The position numbers were made by a program, and so were the translations under genes. 12,073 bases of DNA from Actinomycetospora sp. (GTDB lineage Bacteria > Actinomycetota > Actinomycetes > Mycobacteriales > Pseudonocardiaceae), in NCBI GenBank assembly GCA_025925615.1, contig JAICLN010000077.1:1-12073 (forward strand), in the 5' to 3' direction. The notes beneath the pieces were generated by a model that was given only the letters and a program-made list of their open reading frames with translations, had not been told where the DNA came from and ran no database searches. This document shows, one piece after another, positions 1 through 6,739 of the stretch (position 1 is its first letter; the number at the start of each line of letters is the position of its first letter).

Positions 1-409
1 CGACGCAGCTGACGAGCACCGCCCCGTCGTCGGGACCTCCCGGCGACGGCGCGGCCCGCTGCCAGTGACCACCGGGCACCAGCAGCGCCGGCCGGCCGCC
101 GTCCGGCGCCCCGGGGCCCAGCACGTGCGCCGTGCCCGGGCCGGCGGGGGCGTCGCCGTCCCCGCCGAGCCACAGCGAGAGCGACGCGCCGCGGTGCCAG
201 AACCACAGCTCGTCGGAGCGCACCCGGTGCCACACCGACTCCTCGCCGGGGCCGAGGACGTAGTGGATCGCGGTCGCGGTCGGGCGCGTCGCCCCGTAGC
301 CGGGCGGGTCCACCGTCACCGTCGAGGCCCAGATGCGCCGGTACCACCCGCCCTCCGGGTGGGCCTCCAGGTCGAGCGCGGCGGCCAACGCCGGCCGCTG
401 CCGGTTCAC
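1..409 (-). CDS. DUF985-type cupin protein, 3' end cut by window edge
   Basis: The minus frame is open from a GTG at 409 to the window edge (136 codons, no stop seen). The translation has the hallmarks of the DUF985 cupin family: an N-terminal LxxxxHPEGGWYRR-like segment (here H17-P-E-G-G-W-Y-R-R25), then AIHYVL (47-52), W60-H61 and DELWFWHRG (66-74), and a PGGHWQ motif near the visible end. Family members are small single-domain beta-barrels of roughly 130-170 residues, so most of the protein is probably present. Their biochemical role is poorly defined, and I do not assign a reaction. The GTG overlaps the TGA of the upstream PPOX gene by four bases (GTGA), which implies translational coupling in one operon. 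Family call is firm; function is open. Confidence 0.82.
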   Translation of the reverse strand, partial: MNRQRPALAAALDLEAHPEGGWYRRIWASTVTVDPPGYGATRPTATAIHYVLGPGEESVWHRVRSDELWFWHRGASLSLWLGGDGDAPAGPGTAHVLGPGAPDGGRPALLVPGGHWQRAAPSPGGPDDGAVLVSCV

Positions 410-843
410 GCGGTCATGTCCAGGGTGGCGACGACCTTCGTCGGGACGATGCGCACGACGAGCTCGCCCGGCACCGCGTTGCGCCTCCCGAACTCCTCCG
501 CGCGGTCCGGGCCCATGTAGCGGGCGCCGAGCTCGGTCGCGGTGCGCCGCAGCTCGTCGGGGTCCGAGGACAACGTCACGGTGCCCTGGACCTGGACGAA
601 GGCGAAGGGCGGCTCCTCCAGGTCGACGCAGAGGACGACCCGCGGATCGCGGGCCAGCGCGCGCCCCTTCGCCGTGTCGCCGCCCGTGTTGAACACCAGC
701 GTGGAGTCCTCGCCCTCGCCCTCGAGCAGGAACCAGATCGGCGCGACCAGGGGGCGGCCGTCGCGGGCGGTCCAGCCGAGCTTGCCGGTGCGGGTGCCGT
801 GGGAGAGAAACGCGCGGACGTCGGGCTCGGAGAGGCTCGCCAT
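406..843 (-). CDS. PPOX/F420-dependent flavin-fold protein
   Basis: A 145-residue protein of the pyridoxamine 5'-phosphate oxidase-like split beta-barrel fold, of the type annotated in actinobacteria as PPOX-class F420-dependent enzyme (FDOR-B group). Diagnostic segments are TRTGKLGWTARDGRPLVAPI (17-36), followed by a TGGDTAKGRALARDPRVVLCVD stretch and PPFAFVQVQGTVTL. The family uses F420H2 (some members FMN) to reduce diverse substrates or to bind cofactor; the substrate cannot be read from sequence. The length is normal for the family. The ATG at 843 fits the family N-terminus (MASLSEPDVRAFL); no good Shine-Dalgarno precedes it. It sits 35 bp after the lipoprotein gene and overlaps the cupin gene by four bases, so it is probably the third gene of the mobA operon. 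True cofactor preference is uncertain. Confidence 0.88.
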   Translation of the reverse strand: MASLSEPDVRAFLSHGTRTGKLGWTARDGRPLVAPIWFLLEGEGEDSTLVFNTGGDTAKGRALARDPRVVLCVDLEEPPFAFVQVQGTVTLSSDPDELRRTATELGARYMGPDRAEEFGRRNAVPGELVVRIVPTKVVATLDMTA

Positions 844-878
844 GATCGGCAAGGGTAGGGCGGTCGGGGCCGCCGTGG

Positions 879-1379
879 TCAGGGCGCGGCGCCGAGGGCG
901 CCCGAGAGCCGGCTCATCGCCGCGCGCACGGAGGTCAGCGCCCCGATGCAGCTGTTGGCGTCCAGCGGCACCGTCGGGCCGGTGCCGGGGCAGCCGCGGG
1001 CGACGTAGTCGTCGTGCGCGGCGCCGACCGCGGCCGCCGCGCCGGTCACGGCGGCGTTCGGGATCGCGGTCGCCGCGGTGCGTGCGGTGGAGGCGCTCTC
1101 CTCGACCCAGCGCCCGCAGCGCGGCCACACGGCGCGGGCGTCGGGCGAGGAGTAGCAGGGGTCGGCCAGCGCCAGGGAGAGCTTCTGGCGGGCGGAGTCC
1201 GGTGAGCGGGCCTCGACGACCGGGCCCTGGGTCGCCGCGCCGTCCGAGGACTGGCCGGAGGGGACGACCGCGGGACCGTTCCCCGCACACCCCGCCAGCA
1301 GGACGACCGCGAGGGCGGTGAGGGCGAGTCCGCGTGCGGCCGTCGCCGGTCCCCGCCGTCCGCCGTCGTCGCCGTCCAC
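879..1379 (-). CDS. Small putative lipoprotein, four-cysteine
   Basis: A 166-residue protein with a clear lipoprotein signal: basic N-terminus (R8, R9, R16), hydrophobic stretch 18-29 and lipobox LLAGC with lipidated Cys31. It is therefore predicted to be anchored on the outer face of the cytoplasmic membrane. After a Gly/Ser/Pro-rich linker, the mature part has four cysteines (C75, C88, C130, C144), spaced as for two disulfides, in a mostly helical Ala-rich domain. I do not recognise the family and assign no function. The GTG start lies 12 bp after the mobA stop, so co-transcription with mobA is likely. No clear Shine-Dalgarno is visible. The lipobox makes the reading frame and export secure; the job is unknown. 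Confidence 0.75.
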   Translation of the reverse strand: MDGDDGGRRGPATAARGLALTALAVVLLAGCAGNGPAVVPSGQSSDGAATQGPVVEARSPDSARQKLSLALADPCYSSPDARAVWPRCGRWVEESASTARTAATAIPNAAVTGAAAAVGAAHDDYVARGCPGTGPTVPLDANSCIGALTSVRAAMSRLSGALGAAP

Positions 1380-1391
1380 GCCCGCACGGTG

Positions 1392-2054
1392 TCACGGACG
1401 CCCGTCACGTGCGCGTCGGGTCAGTGCCGCGTACTCCTCCGGAGTGTCCGCATCGCGCACGGCGTCCAGATCCGGGTCGACGGAGCGCAGGACGGGGTCG
1501 GCGAGCAGGTCGTCCGCGGTGAGCTCACGGACGACGCTCGCGGCGAAGAGGTCGCCGGGACGGCGGGCGCCGGTGTCGAGGAGCGCGGCGGCCCGGTCCC
1601 CGAGCGCGGTCCGGTACGCGGCCGCGAGCGGCTGGCGGTGGCCGTGGACCACGGGCAGCGCGACCTCGGCGTCGTCCAGCGCAGCGAGCACCGCCGCGAC
1701 GTAGGCCGGGTGGATCAGCGGCAGGTCCACGGAGCAGACGAAGGCGACGGTGCTGTCGTGCGCCGCCGCCGCGCGCAGCCCGGTGGCCAGCCCCTGCAGC
1801 GGGCCGCGTCCGGGGGTGTCGTCGGTGACCGTGACGAGCCGGGCGGGGTCCAGGCGGGCCGGGTCGACCGTCCGGGGGGTGTCCGCCGCACCCACGATCA
1901 CGACGGGTCCGGTGAGCGCCTCGGCCAGGATGCCCACGACGTGATCGAGCAGGGTGCCGTCGCTCCAGGTCAGCCGGGCCTTGTCGGTCCCCATCCGGCG
2001 GGAGCGCCCGCCGGCGAGGACGACGGCCGCGGCGGGGGACGTCTCGTGCGACAC
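1392..2054 (-). CDS. mobA: Molybdenum cofactor guanylyltransferase (MobA-like)
   Basis: A 220-residue nucleotidyltransferase of the MobA family, which transfers GMP from GTP to molybdopterin-Mo to give the guanine dinucleotide cofactor in the cytosol. The signature loop is near the N-terminus, VVLAGGRSRRMGTDKARL (11-28) with Lys25. It is followed by DDTPGRGPLQGL (78-89) and the metal-binding SVDLPL (108-113, Asp110). The frame is open further upstream, but the GTG at 2054 puts the loop at the normal distance from the start. No Shine-Dalgarno is visible. A GACAAT hexamer (complement of 2062-2067) lies seven bases upstream of the GTG, so a leaderless transcript is possible. It heads the leftward operon. 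Related nucleotidyltransferases of other cofactor pathways (CofC, CobY) are less likely, because the LAGGxSxRMGxDK motif is the MobA form. Confidence 0.85.
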   Translation of the reverse strand: MSHETSPAAAVVLAGGRSRRMGTDKARLTWSDGTLLDHVVGILAEALTGPVVIVGAADTPRTVDPARLDPARLVTVTDDTPGRGPLQGLATGLRAAAAHDSTVAFVCSVDLPLIHPAYVAAVLAALDDAEVALPVVHGHRQPLAAAYRTALGDRAAALLDTGARRPGDLFAASVVRELTADDLLADPVLRSVDPDLDAVRDADTPEEYAALTRRARDGRP

Positions 2055-2111
2055 AGCCCTGATTGTCCCGCGTGGTTCGCGCCTACCCGCAGGGAGAACG
2101 GGAGCCGAGTA

Positions 2112-2137
2112 CCGGATTCCCGGGCCGGGACATCCGG
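2112..2137. repeat. Inverted repeat in divergent intergenic region
   Basis: CCGGAT (2112-2117) plus TCCCGG (2118-2123) faces CCGGGA (2125-2130) plus ATCCGG (2132-2137), giving 12-base arms with one central base and one bulged base (2131). It lies in the 102-bp gap between mobA and the small plus-strand gene, and ends one base before the Shine-Dalgarno of the latter. It could be an operator dyad or an RNA hairpin acting on translation; the sequence does not decide which. Confidence 0.6.
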
Positions 2138-2138
2138 C

Positions 2139-2148
2139 GGGAGGAGGA
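2139..2148 (+). promoter_or_regulatory. Strong Shine-Dalgarno deciding the GTG start at 2157
   Basis: GGGAGGAGGA, eight bases before the GTG at 2157. The frame is open for hundreds of bases upstream in antisense to mobA, so this site is the main reason for placing the start here. Confidence 0.75.
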
Positions 2149-2156
2149 CGAGAGAC

Positions 2157-2393
2157 GTGACCGACGACAGGAACGGGACCTCCGGCGGCCGTGGCGAGCC
2201 GGACGACGCGCGGCGCGGGCACATCGCCCCGACGCCGGGCAACGCCGAGGAGGCGCGGGCCGACCGGGACATGGCCGAGGCCGAGCGGGCCGTCGCGCAG
2301 GGCGCGGCGAGCGAGCAGCAGGCCGCCCTGGTGGACAAGATCTCGGAGGCACGCACGCACGAGGAGCGCCGCCGGCTCTGGCTGAGTGCCTAG
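2157..2393 (+). CDS. Small charged hypothetical protein
   Basis: A 78-residue hydrophilic protein. Residues 1-28 are Gly/Asp/Arg-rich and probably disordered. From about residue 29 on, the sequence is rich in Ala, Glu and Arg and reads as one or two amphipathic helices, ending in EERRRLWLSA. There is no signal peptide, membrane segment or cysteine. I do not recognise the family and propose no function. The strong Shine-Dalgarno at 2139-2148 supports the GTG start; the longer upstream extension of this frame runs antisense through mobA and is not credible. The gene stands alone in a divergent position to mobA and 49 bp before fhs, so it could be co-transcribed with fhs. Confidence 0.7.
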   Translation: MTDDRNGTSGGRGEPDDARRGHIAPTPGNAEEARADRDMAEAERAVAQGAASEQQAALVDKISEARTHEERRRLWLSA

Positions 2394-2442
2394 GCGGGCT
2401 CCGCATCGACGGGAACGACGGGTTCTGCTTGTCTAACCGGCC

Positions 2443-4140
2443 ATGAGCATCCCGTCGGACCTCGAGATCGCGCAGAAGGCGACGCTGAAGCCGCTGGACG
2501 ACATCGCCGCTTCCATGGATCTGCCTGCGCACCTGCTGGAGATGCACGGCCGCGACGTCGCGAAGATCGAGCTCGACGCCATCGACGCGATGGCCGACCG
2601 TCCGCGGGCGAAGTACGTGGTCGTGACCGCGATCACGCCGACCCCGCTGGGCGAGGGCAAGACGACGACCACCGTCGGGCTCGGCCAGGCGTTCTCGCAC
2701 ATCGGCAGGCGCGGCGTCGTCGCCATCCGCCAGCCGTCGATGGGTCCGACGTTCGGCATCAAGGGCGGGGCGGCGGGCGGCGGCTGGTCGCAGGTCGTGC
2801 CGATGGAGAAGTTCAACCTCCACCTCACCGGCGACTTCCACGCCGTCACGAGCGCGCACAACATGCTCTCCGCCGTGCTGGACAACCACCTCTACCAGGG
2901 CAACGCCTCGGGACTGGACCCCTACCGCGTCACCTGGCGCCGGGTGCTCGACGTCAACGACCGCGCGCTGCGCAACGTCGTCACCGGTCTCGGCGGGCGC
3001 ATGGACGGCGTACCGCGCGAGTCCGGGTTCGACATCACCTCGGCGAGCGAGGTCATGGCGCTGCTCGCGCTGTCGAACTCGCTGGAGGACATGCGCGCGC
3101 GGCTCGGGCGCATCGTCGTCGGGTACACCCGCGACGGCGATGCGGTGACCGCCGAGGACATCCACGCCGCCGGGGCGATGGCGGCGCTGATGCGCGACGC
3201 GCTCAAACCGAACCTCATGCAGACCCTGGAGAACACGCCGGTCCTGGTGCACGCCGGGCCGTTCGGCAACATCGCGACCGGCAACTCCTCGATCGTCGCC
3301 GACCGGATCGGGATCCACTGCGGGGACTACCTCGTCACCGAGGCGGGCTTCGGCGCCGACATGGGCGCGGAGCGCTTCTTCAACATCAAGTGCCGCACCT
3401 CCGGCATGGCGCCGGACGCGGCCGTCGTCGTCGCCACGGTGCGGGCGCTGAAGGCGCACTCCGGCAACCACAAGATCGTCGCGGGCAAGGACCTGCCGCC
3501 GGCCCTGCTCGAGGAGAACCCCGAGGAGGTCCACGCCGGCGGGGCGAACCTGCGCAAGCAGATCGAGAACATGCGCATCCACGGCGTCTCGCCGGTGGTG
3601 TGCGTCAACGCCTTCCCCACCGACCACCCCTCGGAGCACCAGGCGATCCGGGAGATCGGCGAGTCGATGGGGGCGCGGGTCGCGGTGTCGACGCACTTCA
3701 CCGACGGGGGCGCCGGCGGCGTCGAGCTCGCCGAGGCGGTCGCGGAGGCGGCGGACGAGCCGAGCGACTTCCGCTTCCTCTACGCCGACGACGCCCCGCT
3801 GCGCGAGAAGATCGAGGCGGTCGCGACGAAGGTCTACGGCGCCGACGGTGTCGACTACGCGCCGGCCGCGAACACCTCGATCGACCTGTACGAGCGGAAC
3901 GGGTTCGGCGGGCTCCCGGTCTGCATCGCCAAGACGCACCTGTCGATCTCGTCCGACCCGACGCTGCTCGGCGCGCCCACCGGCTGGCGGATGCCGGTGC
4001 GCGAGGTGCGAGCGTCGGTCGGGGCCGGGTTCGTCTACCCCATCTGCGGCGACATGCGCACGATGCCGGGCCTGGGCAAGAACCCCCAGGCCCACCACAT
4101 CGACGTGGAGCCGGACGGGACGATCGTGGGGTTGTTCTGA
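2443..4140 (+). CDS. fhs: Formate--tetrahydrofolate ligase
   Basis: A 565-residue cytosolic enzyme that joins formate to tetrahydrofolate at the cost of ATP, giving 10-formyl-THF. The length is full for the family (about 550-560). The ATP-binding P-loop is TPLGEGKT (67-74) in the family context VVTAITPTPLGEGKTTTTVG. It is followed by RQPSMGPTFGIKGGAAGGG (96-114) and LTGDFHAVTSAHNML (128-142). Further conserved stretches include TEAGFGADMGAE, VNAFPTDHPSE and the C-terminal GAGFVYPICGDMRTMPGL. The ATG at 2443 fits the family N-terminus (SDLEIAQ); no good Shine-Dalgarno is visible. A cyclohydrolase-family gene starts 20 bp downstream, so the pair can carry formate to 5,10-methenyl-THF for purine, serine or methyl synthesis. 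A long antisense frame over the same region is a composition artefact. Confidence 0.97.
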   Translation: MSIPSDLEIAQKATLKPLDDIAASMDLPAHLLEMHGRDVAKIELDAIDAMADRPRAKYVVVTAITPTPLGEGKTTTTVGLGQAFSHIGRRGVVAIRQPSMGPTFGIKGGAAGGGWSQVVPMEKFNLHLTGDFHAVTSAHNMLSAVLDNHLYQGNASGLDPYRVTWRRVLDVNDRALRNVVTGLGGRMDGVPRESGFDITSASEVMALLALSNSLEDMRARLGRIVVGYTRDGDAVTAEDIHAAGAMAALMRDALKPNLMQTLENTPVLVHAGPFGNIATGNSSIVADRIGIHCGDYLVTEAGFGADMGAERFFNIKCRTSGMAPDAAVVVATVRALKAHSGNHKIVAGKDLPPALLEENPEEVHAGGANLRKQIENMRIHGVSPVVCVNAFPTDHPSEHQAIREIGESMGARVAVSTHFTDGGAGGVELAEAVAEAADEPSDFRFLYADDAPLREKIEAVATKVYGADGVDYAPAANTSIDLYERNGFGGLPVCIAKTHLSISSDPTLLGAPTGWRMPVREVRASVGAGFVYPICGDMRTMPGLGKNPQAHHIDVEPDGTIVGLF

Positions 4141-4160
4141 CGCACACGACCGGAGGTCCA

Positions 4161-4736
4161 ATGCGTGCCATCGGCGAGGTGCCGCTGGGGAAGTTCGCCG
4201 AGGCCCTCGCCGCTCGCGGGCCCGGCCCGGCGGCGGGGTCGACGGCGGCCGCGACGACGGCGCTGGCGGCCGGGCTGGCGGGGAAGGTCGCCCGGGGGGC
4301 CGCCCGTACCGACCCGGCCGCCCTCGACCTCGCCCACGAGCTCGACGGCCTGCGCGCGACGGCGCTGACCCTCGCCGACGACGACGTGGCCGCGTTCTCC
4401 GGCTTCCTCGCCGCGCGCAAGGCCCCGGGCGGCGCGGCCGCGGCGACCGAGGCGATCGTCCAGGTGCCGATGGACGTCCTCGCGGCGGCCTGCCGCGTCA
4501 CCGAGATCGCCGCCGCGCTCGCCGAGCACGGGCCGGACGCGCTCACCGGCGACGCGGTCACCGCGGCGCTGCTCGCGGCGGCCGCGGCGGAGTCGGCGTC
4601 CGCGCTGGTCGGGGCGAACATCGCCGACACCGGAGAGGTCGCCGGCGGGCTCGACGGGTGGGGTGACCCGCGCGTCGAGGACGCCGAGGAGCGGGCCGGG
4701 GAGGCCCGCCGGCTGGCCGAGCGGGCCGCGTTCTAG
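4161..4736 (+). CDS. Cyclodeaminase/cyclohydrolase-family protein (FchA-like)
   Basis: A 191-residue all-helical protein of the FTCD_C family, which includes formiminotetrahydrofolate cyclodeaminase and the stand-alone methenyl-THF cyclohydrolase FchA (about 200 residues). The N-terminal glycine-rich folate-site segment is present in altered form (GPGPAAGSTAAATTALAAGL, 20-39), where many members have GGGS. LADDDVAAF (71-79) matches the family's LADEDxxAF-like helix. A Shine-Dalgarno GGAGG (4152-4156) precedes the ATG. Because fhs lies 20 bp upstream, the likely reaction is interconversion of 10-formyl- and 5,10-methenyl-THF; this is inference from context. The stop codon shares one base with an alternative GTG of the next gene. 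No formiminotransferase partner is visible, which argues against a histidine-degradation role. Confidence 0.85.
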   Translation: MRAIGEVPLGKFAEALAARGPGPAAGSTAAATTALAAGLAGKVARGAARTDPAALDLAHELDGLRATALTLADDDVAAFSGFLAARKAPGGAAAATEAIVQVPMDVLAAACRVTEIAAALAEHGPDALTGDAVTAALLAAAAAESASALVGANIADTGEVAGGLDGWGDPRVEDAEERAGEARRLAERAAF

Positions 4737-4775
4737 TGGCCGGGAGACGCAGCATCGCCGGTGAGCACGCCGATC

Positions 4776-4781
4776 GGGGAG
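4776..4781 (+). promoter_or_regulatory. Shine-Dalgarno supporting the asparaginase start at 4790
   Basis: GGGGAG, eight bases before the GTG at 4790. The in-frame GTG at 4736 has no comparable site and would add 18 residues not typical of the family. Confidence 0.55.
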
Positions 4782-4789
4782 CTCGACCC

Positions 4790-5752
4790 GTGACGGCCGA
4801 CCCGGTCGTCGTCGAGATGGTCCGCGGCGACCTCGTCGAGTCCGCGCACGCGGTCTCGCTGGTGGTGCTCGCCCCCGACGGGTCCGTGCTCACGACGGCG
4901 GGTGCGGTCGACCGGCCCGTGTACGGGCGCTCCTCCCTCAAGCCCGCCCAGGCGGTGGCCGTGCTCGACGCGGGCACCGACCTCACCGACGCCGAGGTCG
5001 CCCTCGCCGCGGCGTCGCACTCCGGCGAGCCGGCGCATCTCGAGGCCGTCGCGACCCTGCTCGCCCGCCACGGGCTCACCCCGGACGCGCTGCGCTGCGT
5101 GCCCGACCTCCCCCTCGGCATCGAGGCGGCCCATGCCTACCTCGCCGCGGGCCACCTCCCGACGCGACTGGCCATGAACTGCTCCGGCAAGCACGCCGCG
5201 ATGCTCGCCGCGACCCACGGCGACCCGGACTACCTGCGGCCCGACCACCCGATGCAGCGGGCGTGCCGGGACGCGCTCGCCGACCTCGCGGGCCCCGTCC
5301 TCGCCACCAGCACCGACGGGTGCGGTGCGCCCGCCTTCGCGACGACCCTGACCGACCTGGCTCGCCTGCCGTGGGCCCTGTACCACGCCGGCCCGGGGAC
5401 GACGGCGGGTCGCGTCGCCACCGCGATGCGGGCGCATCCGTGGTTGGTGGCCGGCACCGGGCGGCTGGACACGGCCGTGATGCGCGAGGTGCCCGGCAGC
5501 CTGGCGAAGATCGGGGCCGAGGGTGTCGTGGTCGCCGCCCTGCCCGACGGCACCGCGCTCGCCGCGAAGGTCGACGACGGCCACGTCCGGGCGCTCGGCC
5601 CGGTCCTGCTCGACCTGCTGGCCGCCACGGGGCTCGTCGTGCCGGACGCACTCGTCGAAGTGGCCGCACCCGCCGTCGTCGGAGGTGGGCGTCCGGTCGG
5701 GGTACTCCGGACCCGCCCGTGGAGCAACGGACACGCTGACTCGGCCGAGTGA
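4790..5752 (+). CDS. Rhizobium-type (PF06089) asparaginase
   Basis: A 320-residue protein of the asparaginase family typified by the inducible Rhizobium etli enzyme, unrelated to the E. coli AnsA/AnsB fold. It should hydrolyse L-asparagine to aspartate and ammonia in the cytosol (no signal peptide). The serine-beta-lactamase-like SxxK motif is RSSLKP (Ser48, Lys51). Also present are SHSGE (76-80), NCSGKH (Cys131, Lys134), DGCGAP (Cys178) and LAKIGAEG (Lys240). As I recall, the R. etli enzyme uses the equivalent Ser/Lys pair and a Cys/Lys/Cys zinc site, so the active site looks complete. I chose GTG 4790 for its Shine-Dalgarno and because it starts at the family's VEMVRGDLVES segment; GTG 4736 is possible. 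It lies 53 bp after the cyclohydrolase gene on the same strand. The physiological substrate is not proven. Confidence 0.88.
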   Translation: MTADPVVVEMVRGDLVESAHAVSLVVLAPDGSVLTTAGAVDRPVYGRSSLKPAQAVAVLDAGTDLTDAEVALAAASHSGEPAHLEAVATLLARHGLTPDALRCVPDLPLGIEAAHAYLAAGHLPTRLAMNCSGKHAAMLAATHGDPDYLRPDHPMQRACRDALADLAGPVLATSTDGCGAPAFATTLTDLARLPWALYHAGPGTTAGRVATAMRAHPWLVAGTGRLDTAVMREVPGSLAKIGAEGVVVAALPDGTALAAKVDDGHVRALGPVLLDLLAATGLVVPDALVEVAAPAVVGGGRPVGVLRTRPWSNGHADSAE

Positions 5753-5877
5753 TGTCACCAAACGTGTCGGTAGGGCGACGTCGGGTGGGGGACGGCGGTG
5801 TGGGAGCCTGACCCATCTGCGCCACCCCTGGGCCGAGCGGCTCCGCGCCGCCGCGGCCGAACCGTCGAGGAGTCCGC
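5753..5877. other. Intergenic gap before the LuxR-type gene
   Basis: A 125-bp non-coding stretch that probably carries the promoter of the LuxR-type regulator. I see no convincing -35/-10 pair or strong terminator; GAGGAG at 5868-5873 is the Shine-Dalgarno of the next gene. Confidence 0.4.
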
Positions 5878-6456
5878 ATGCCCGTCTGTCTGGTCGCGGC
5901 CGCCGACGTCGAGACGGGGAAGCGGGTGGCGAGCGGGGTCGACGACCGGTTCGAGCACACCCGCGTGGTCGACCTCACCGACCTGCTCGTGACCATCGCG
6001 AGTGATCGGCCCGACGTCGTCGTGGTCGCCGCGGACCTCGCGCCGTCCGGCGCGCCGGCCTCGGCGTGGGTCGCGGCCGTCCGGGCCGTGCGGGAGGCGG
6101 CGCCGGACATCGCGGTGCTCGTCGCCGGCCCGGCGGACGCCGGTCGTGACGCCGAGCACCGGCTCGCCGCCCTCGCGCTCGACCTCGGGGCGCGGGGCTT
6201 CCTGCGCTCGGGGGAGCAGGTGGGCCCCCGCCCGTTCGGCGTCCCGGGCCGCCCGGCCACGGCGGAGCTGTCCCGGCGCGAGATGGACGTCCTGCTCGGG
6301 ATGACCGAGGGACTGTCGAACTCCGAGATCGCGGCCGCCCTCGTGCTCGCCGAGGACACGGTCAAGACCCACGCCCGCCGGCTCTTCCGCAAGCTCGGCG
6401 CGGGCGACCGCGCGGACGCCGTGGCCCGCGGGTTCCGGCAGGGCATCCTGCGCTGA
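5878..6456 (+). CDS. LuxR-type response-regulator-like transcription factor, degenerate receiver
   Basis: A 192-residue DNA-binding protein. The C-terminal part (about 129-188) is a clear LuxR/NarL winged helix: LSRREMDVLLGMTEGLSNSE, then IAAALVLAEDTVKTHARRLF and RKLG. The N-terminal part (1-115) has the alternating strand-helix pattern of a receiver but lacks the usual residues. The acidic pair after strand 1 is not evident, the phosphoacceptor position after PDVVVV is alanine, and the conserved lysine region reads GFLRSG. It is therefore probably an atypical, phosphorylation-independent regulator. GAGGAG ends five bases before the ATG. It stands alone between the asparaginase gene and the B12 riboswitch, on the same strand as both. 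Targets cannot be read; I infer neither a B12 nor a nitrogen role from position alone. Confidence 0.88.
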   Translation: MPVCLVAAADVETGKRVASGVDDRFEHTRVVDLTDLLVTIASDRPDVVVVAADLAPSGAPASAWVAAVRAVREAAPDIAVLVAGPADAGRDAEHRLAALALDLGARGFLRSGEQVGPRPFGVPGRPATAELSRREMDVLLGMTEGLSNSEIAAALVLAEDTVKTHARRLFRKLGAGDRADAVARGFRQGILR

Positions 6457-6489
6457 CCGCCCGTCCACCCTCGGCGTGGGATCGGTGAC

Positions 6490-6670
6490 GTTGACCGGAG
6501 CCCGCGCCGTGTGGTGACCTCTCGGATCGACGGACGTGGAGGAAGCCGGTGTGAATCCGGCGCGGTCCCGCCACTGTCACCGGGGAGCGGACCCCACGCA
6601 TGGCCACGGCCGGGAGACCGGCGGGAAGGCCGGGGCGAGCAGCGATCCGGGAGCCAGGAGACTCCGGCCG
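6490..6670 (+). promoter_or_regulatory. Cobalamin (adenosylcobalamin) riboswitch
   Basis: The 283-bp gap between the LuxR-type gene and the next CDS contains the conserved core of a cobalamin riboswitch. The P4-L4 hairpin region is GCCGG-TGTGAAT-CCGGC (6545-6561). It is followed by GCGGTCCCGCCACTGTCACC (6562-6581), matching the usual ...CCCGCxACTGT... core. The B12 box GAGCCAGGAGACTCCGGCC is at 6651-6669. A closing stem is possible between CCGGAG (6495-6500) and CTCCGG (6662-6667). The family binds adenosylcobalamin and lowers expression downstream. The expression platform lies in 6670-6739; I do not see a U-tract terminator, so control of ribosome access (GAGGAAGG, 6727-6734) is more likely. 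Boundaries are approximate. Confidence 0.93.
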
Positions 6671-6739
6671 TCGCGAGGTACGCCGTCGGCCCGTCGTGGG
6701 TCGCCGTCGATCGGGCGAGGAACCCGAGGAAGGCCTGCG

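Noticed and set aside
2055..2111. GACAAT (complement of 2062-2067) as the mobA -10 box of a leaderless transcript
   Set aside because: Spacing to the GTG is suitable, but no matching -35 hexamer is visible, so it is not listed as a feature.
1389..2156. Upstream extension of the small plus-strand gene across mobA
   Set aside because: Antisense to mobA, low-complexity translation; a strong Shine-Dalgarno at 2139-2148 places the start at 2157.
2083..4161. Long minus-strand open frame antisense to fhs (about 690 codons)
   Set aside because: It mirrors the codon-position GC bias of fhs, has Arg/Asp/Val/His-rich low-complexity translation, no known domain, and overlaps a certain gene over its full length.
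4736..4789. Earlier GTG start for the asparaginase overlapping the cyclohydrolase stop
   Set aside because: No Shine-Dalgarno fitting it was seen and the 18 extra residues are not family-like; GTG 4790 is preferred, though not proven.
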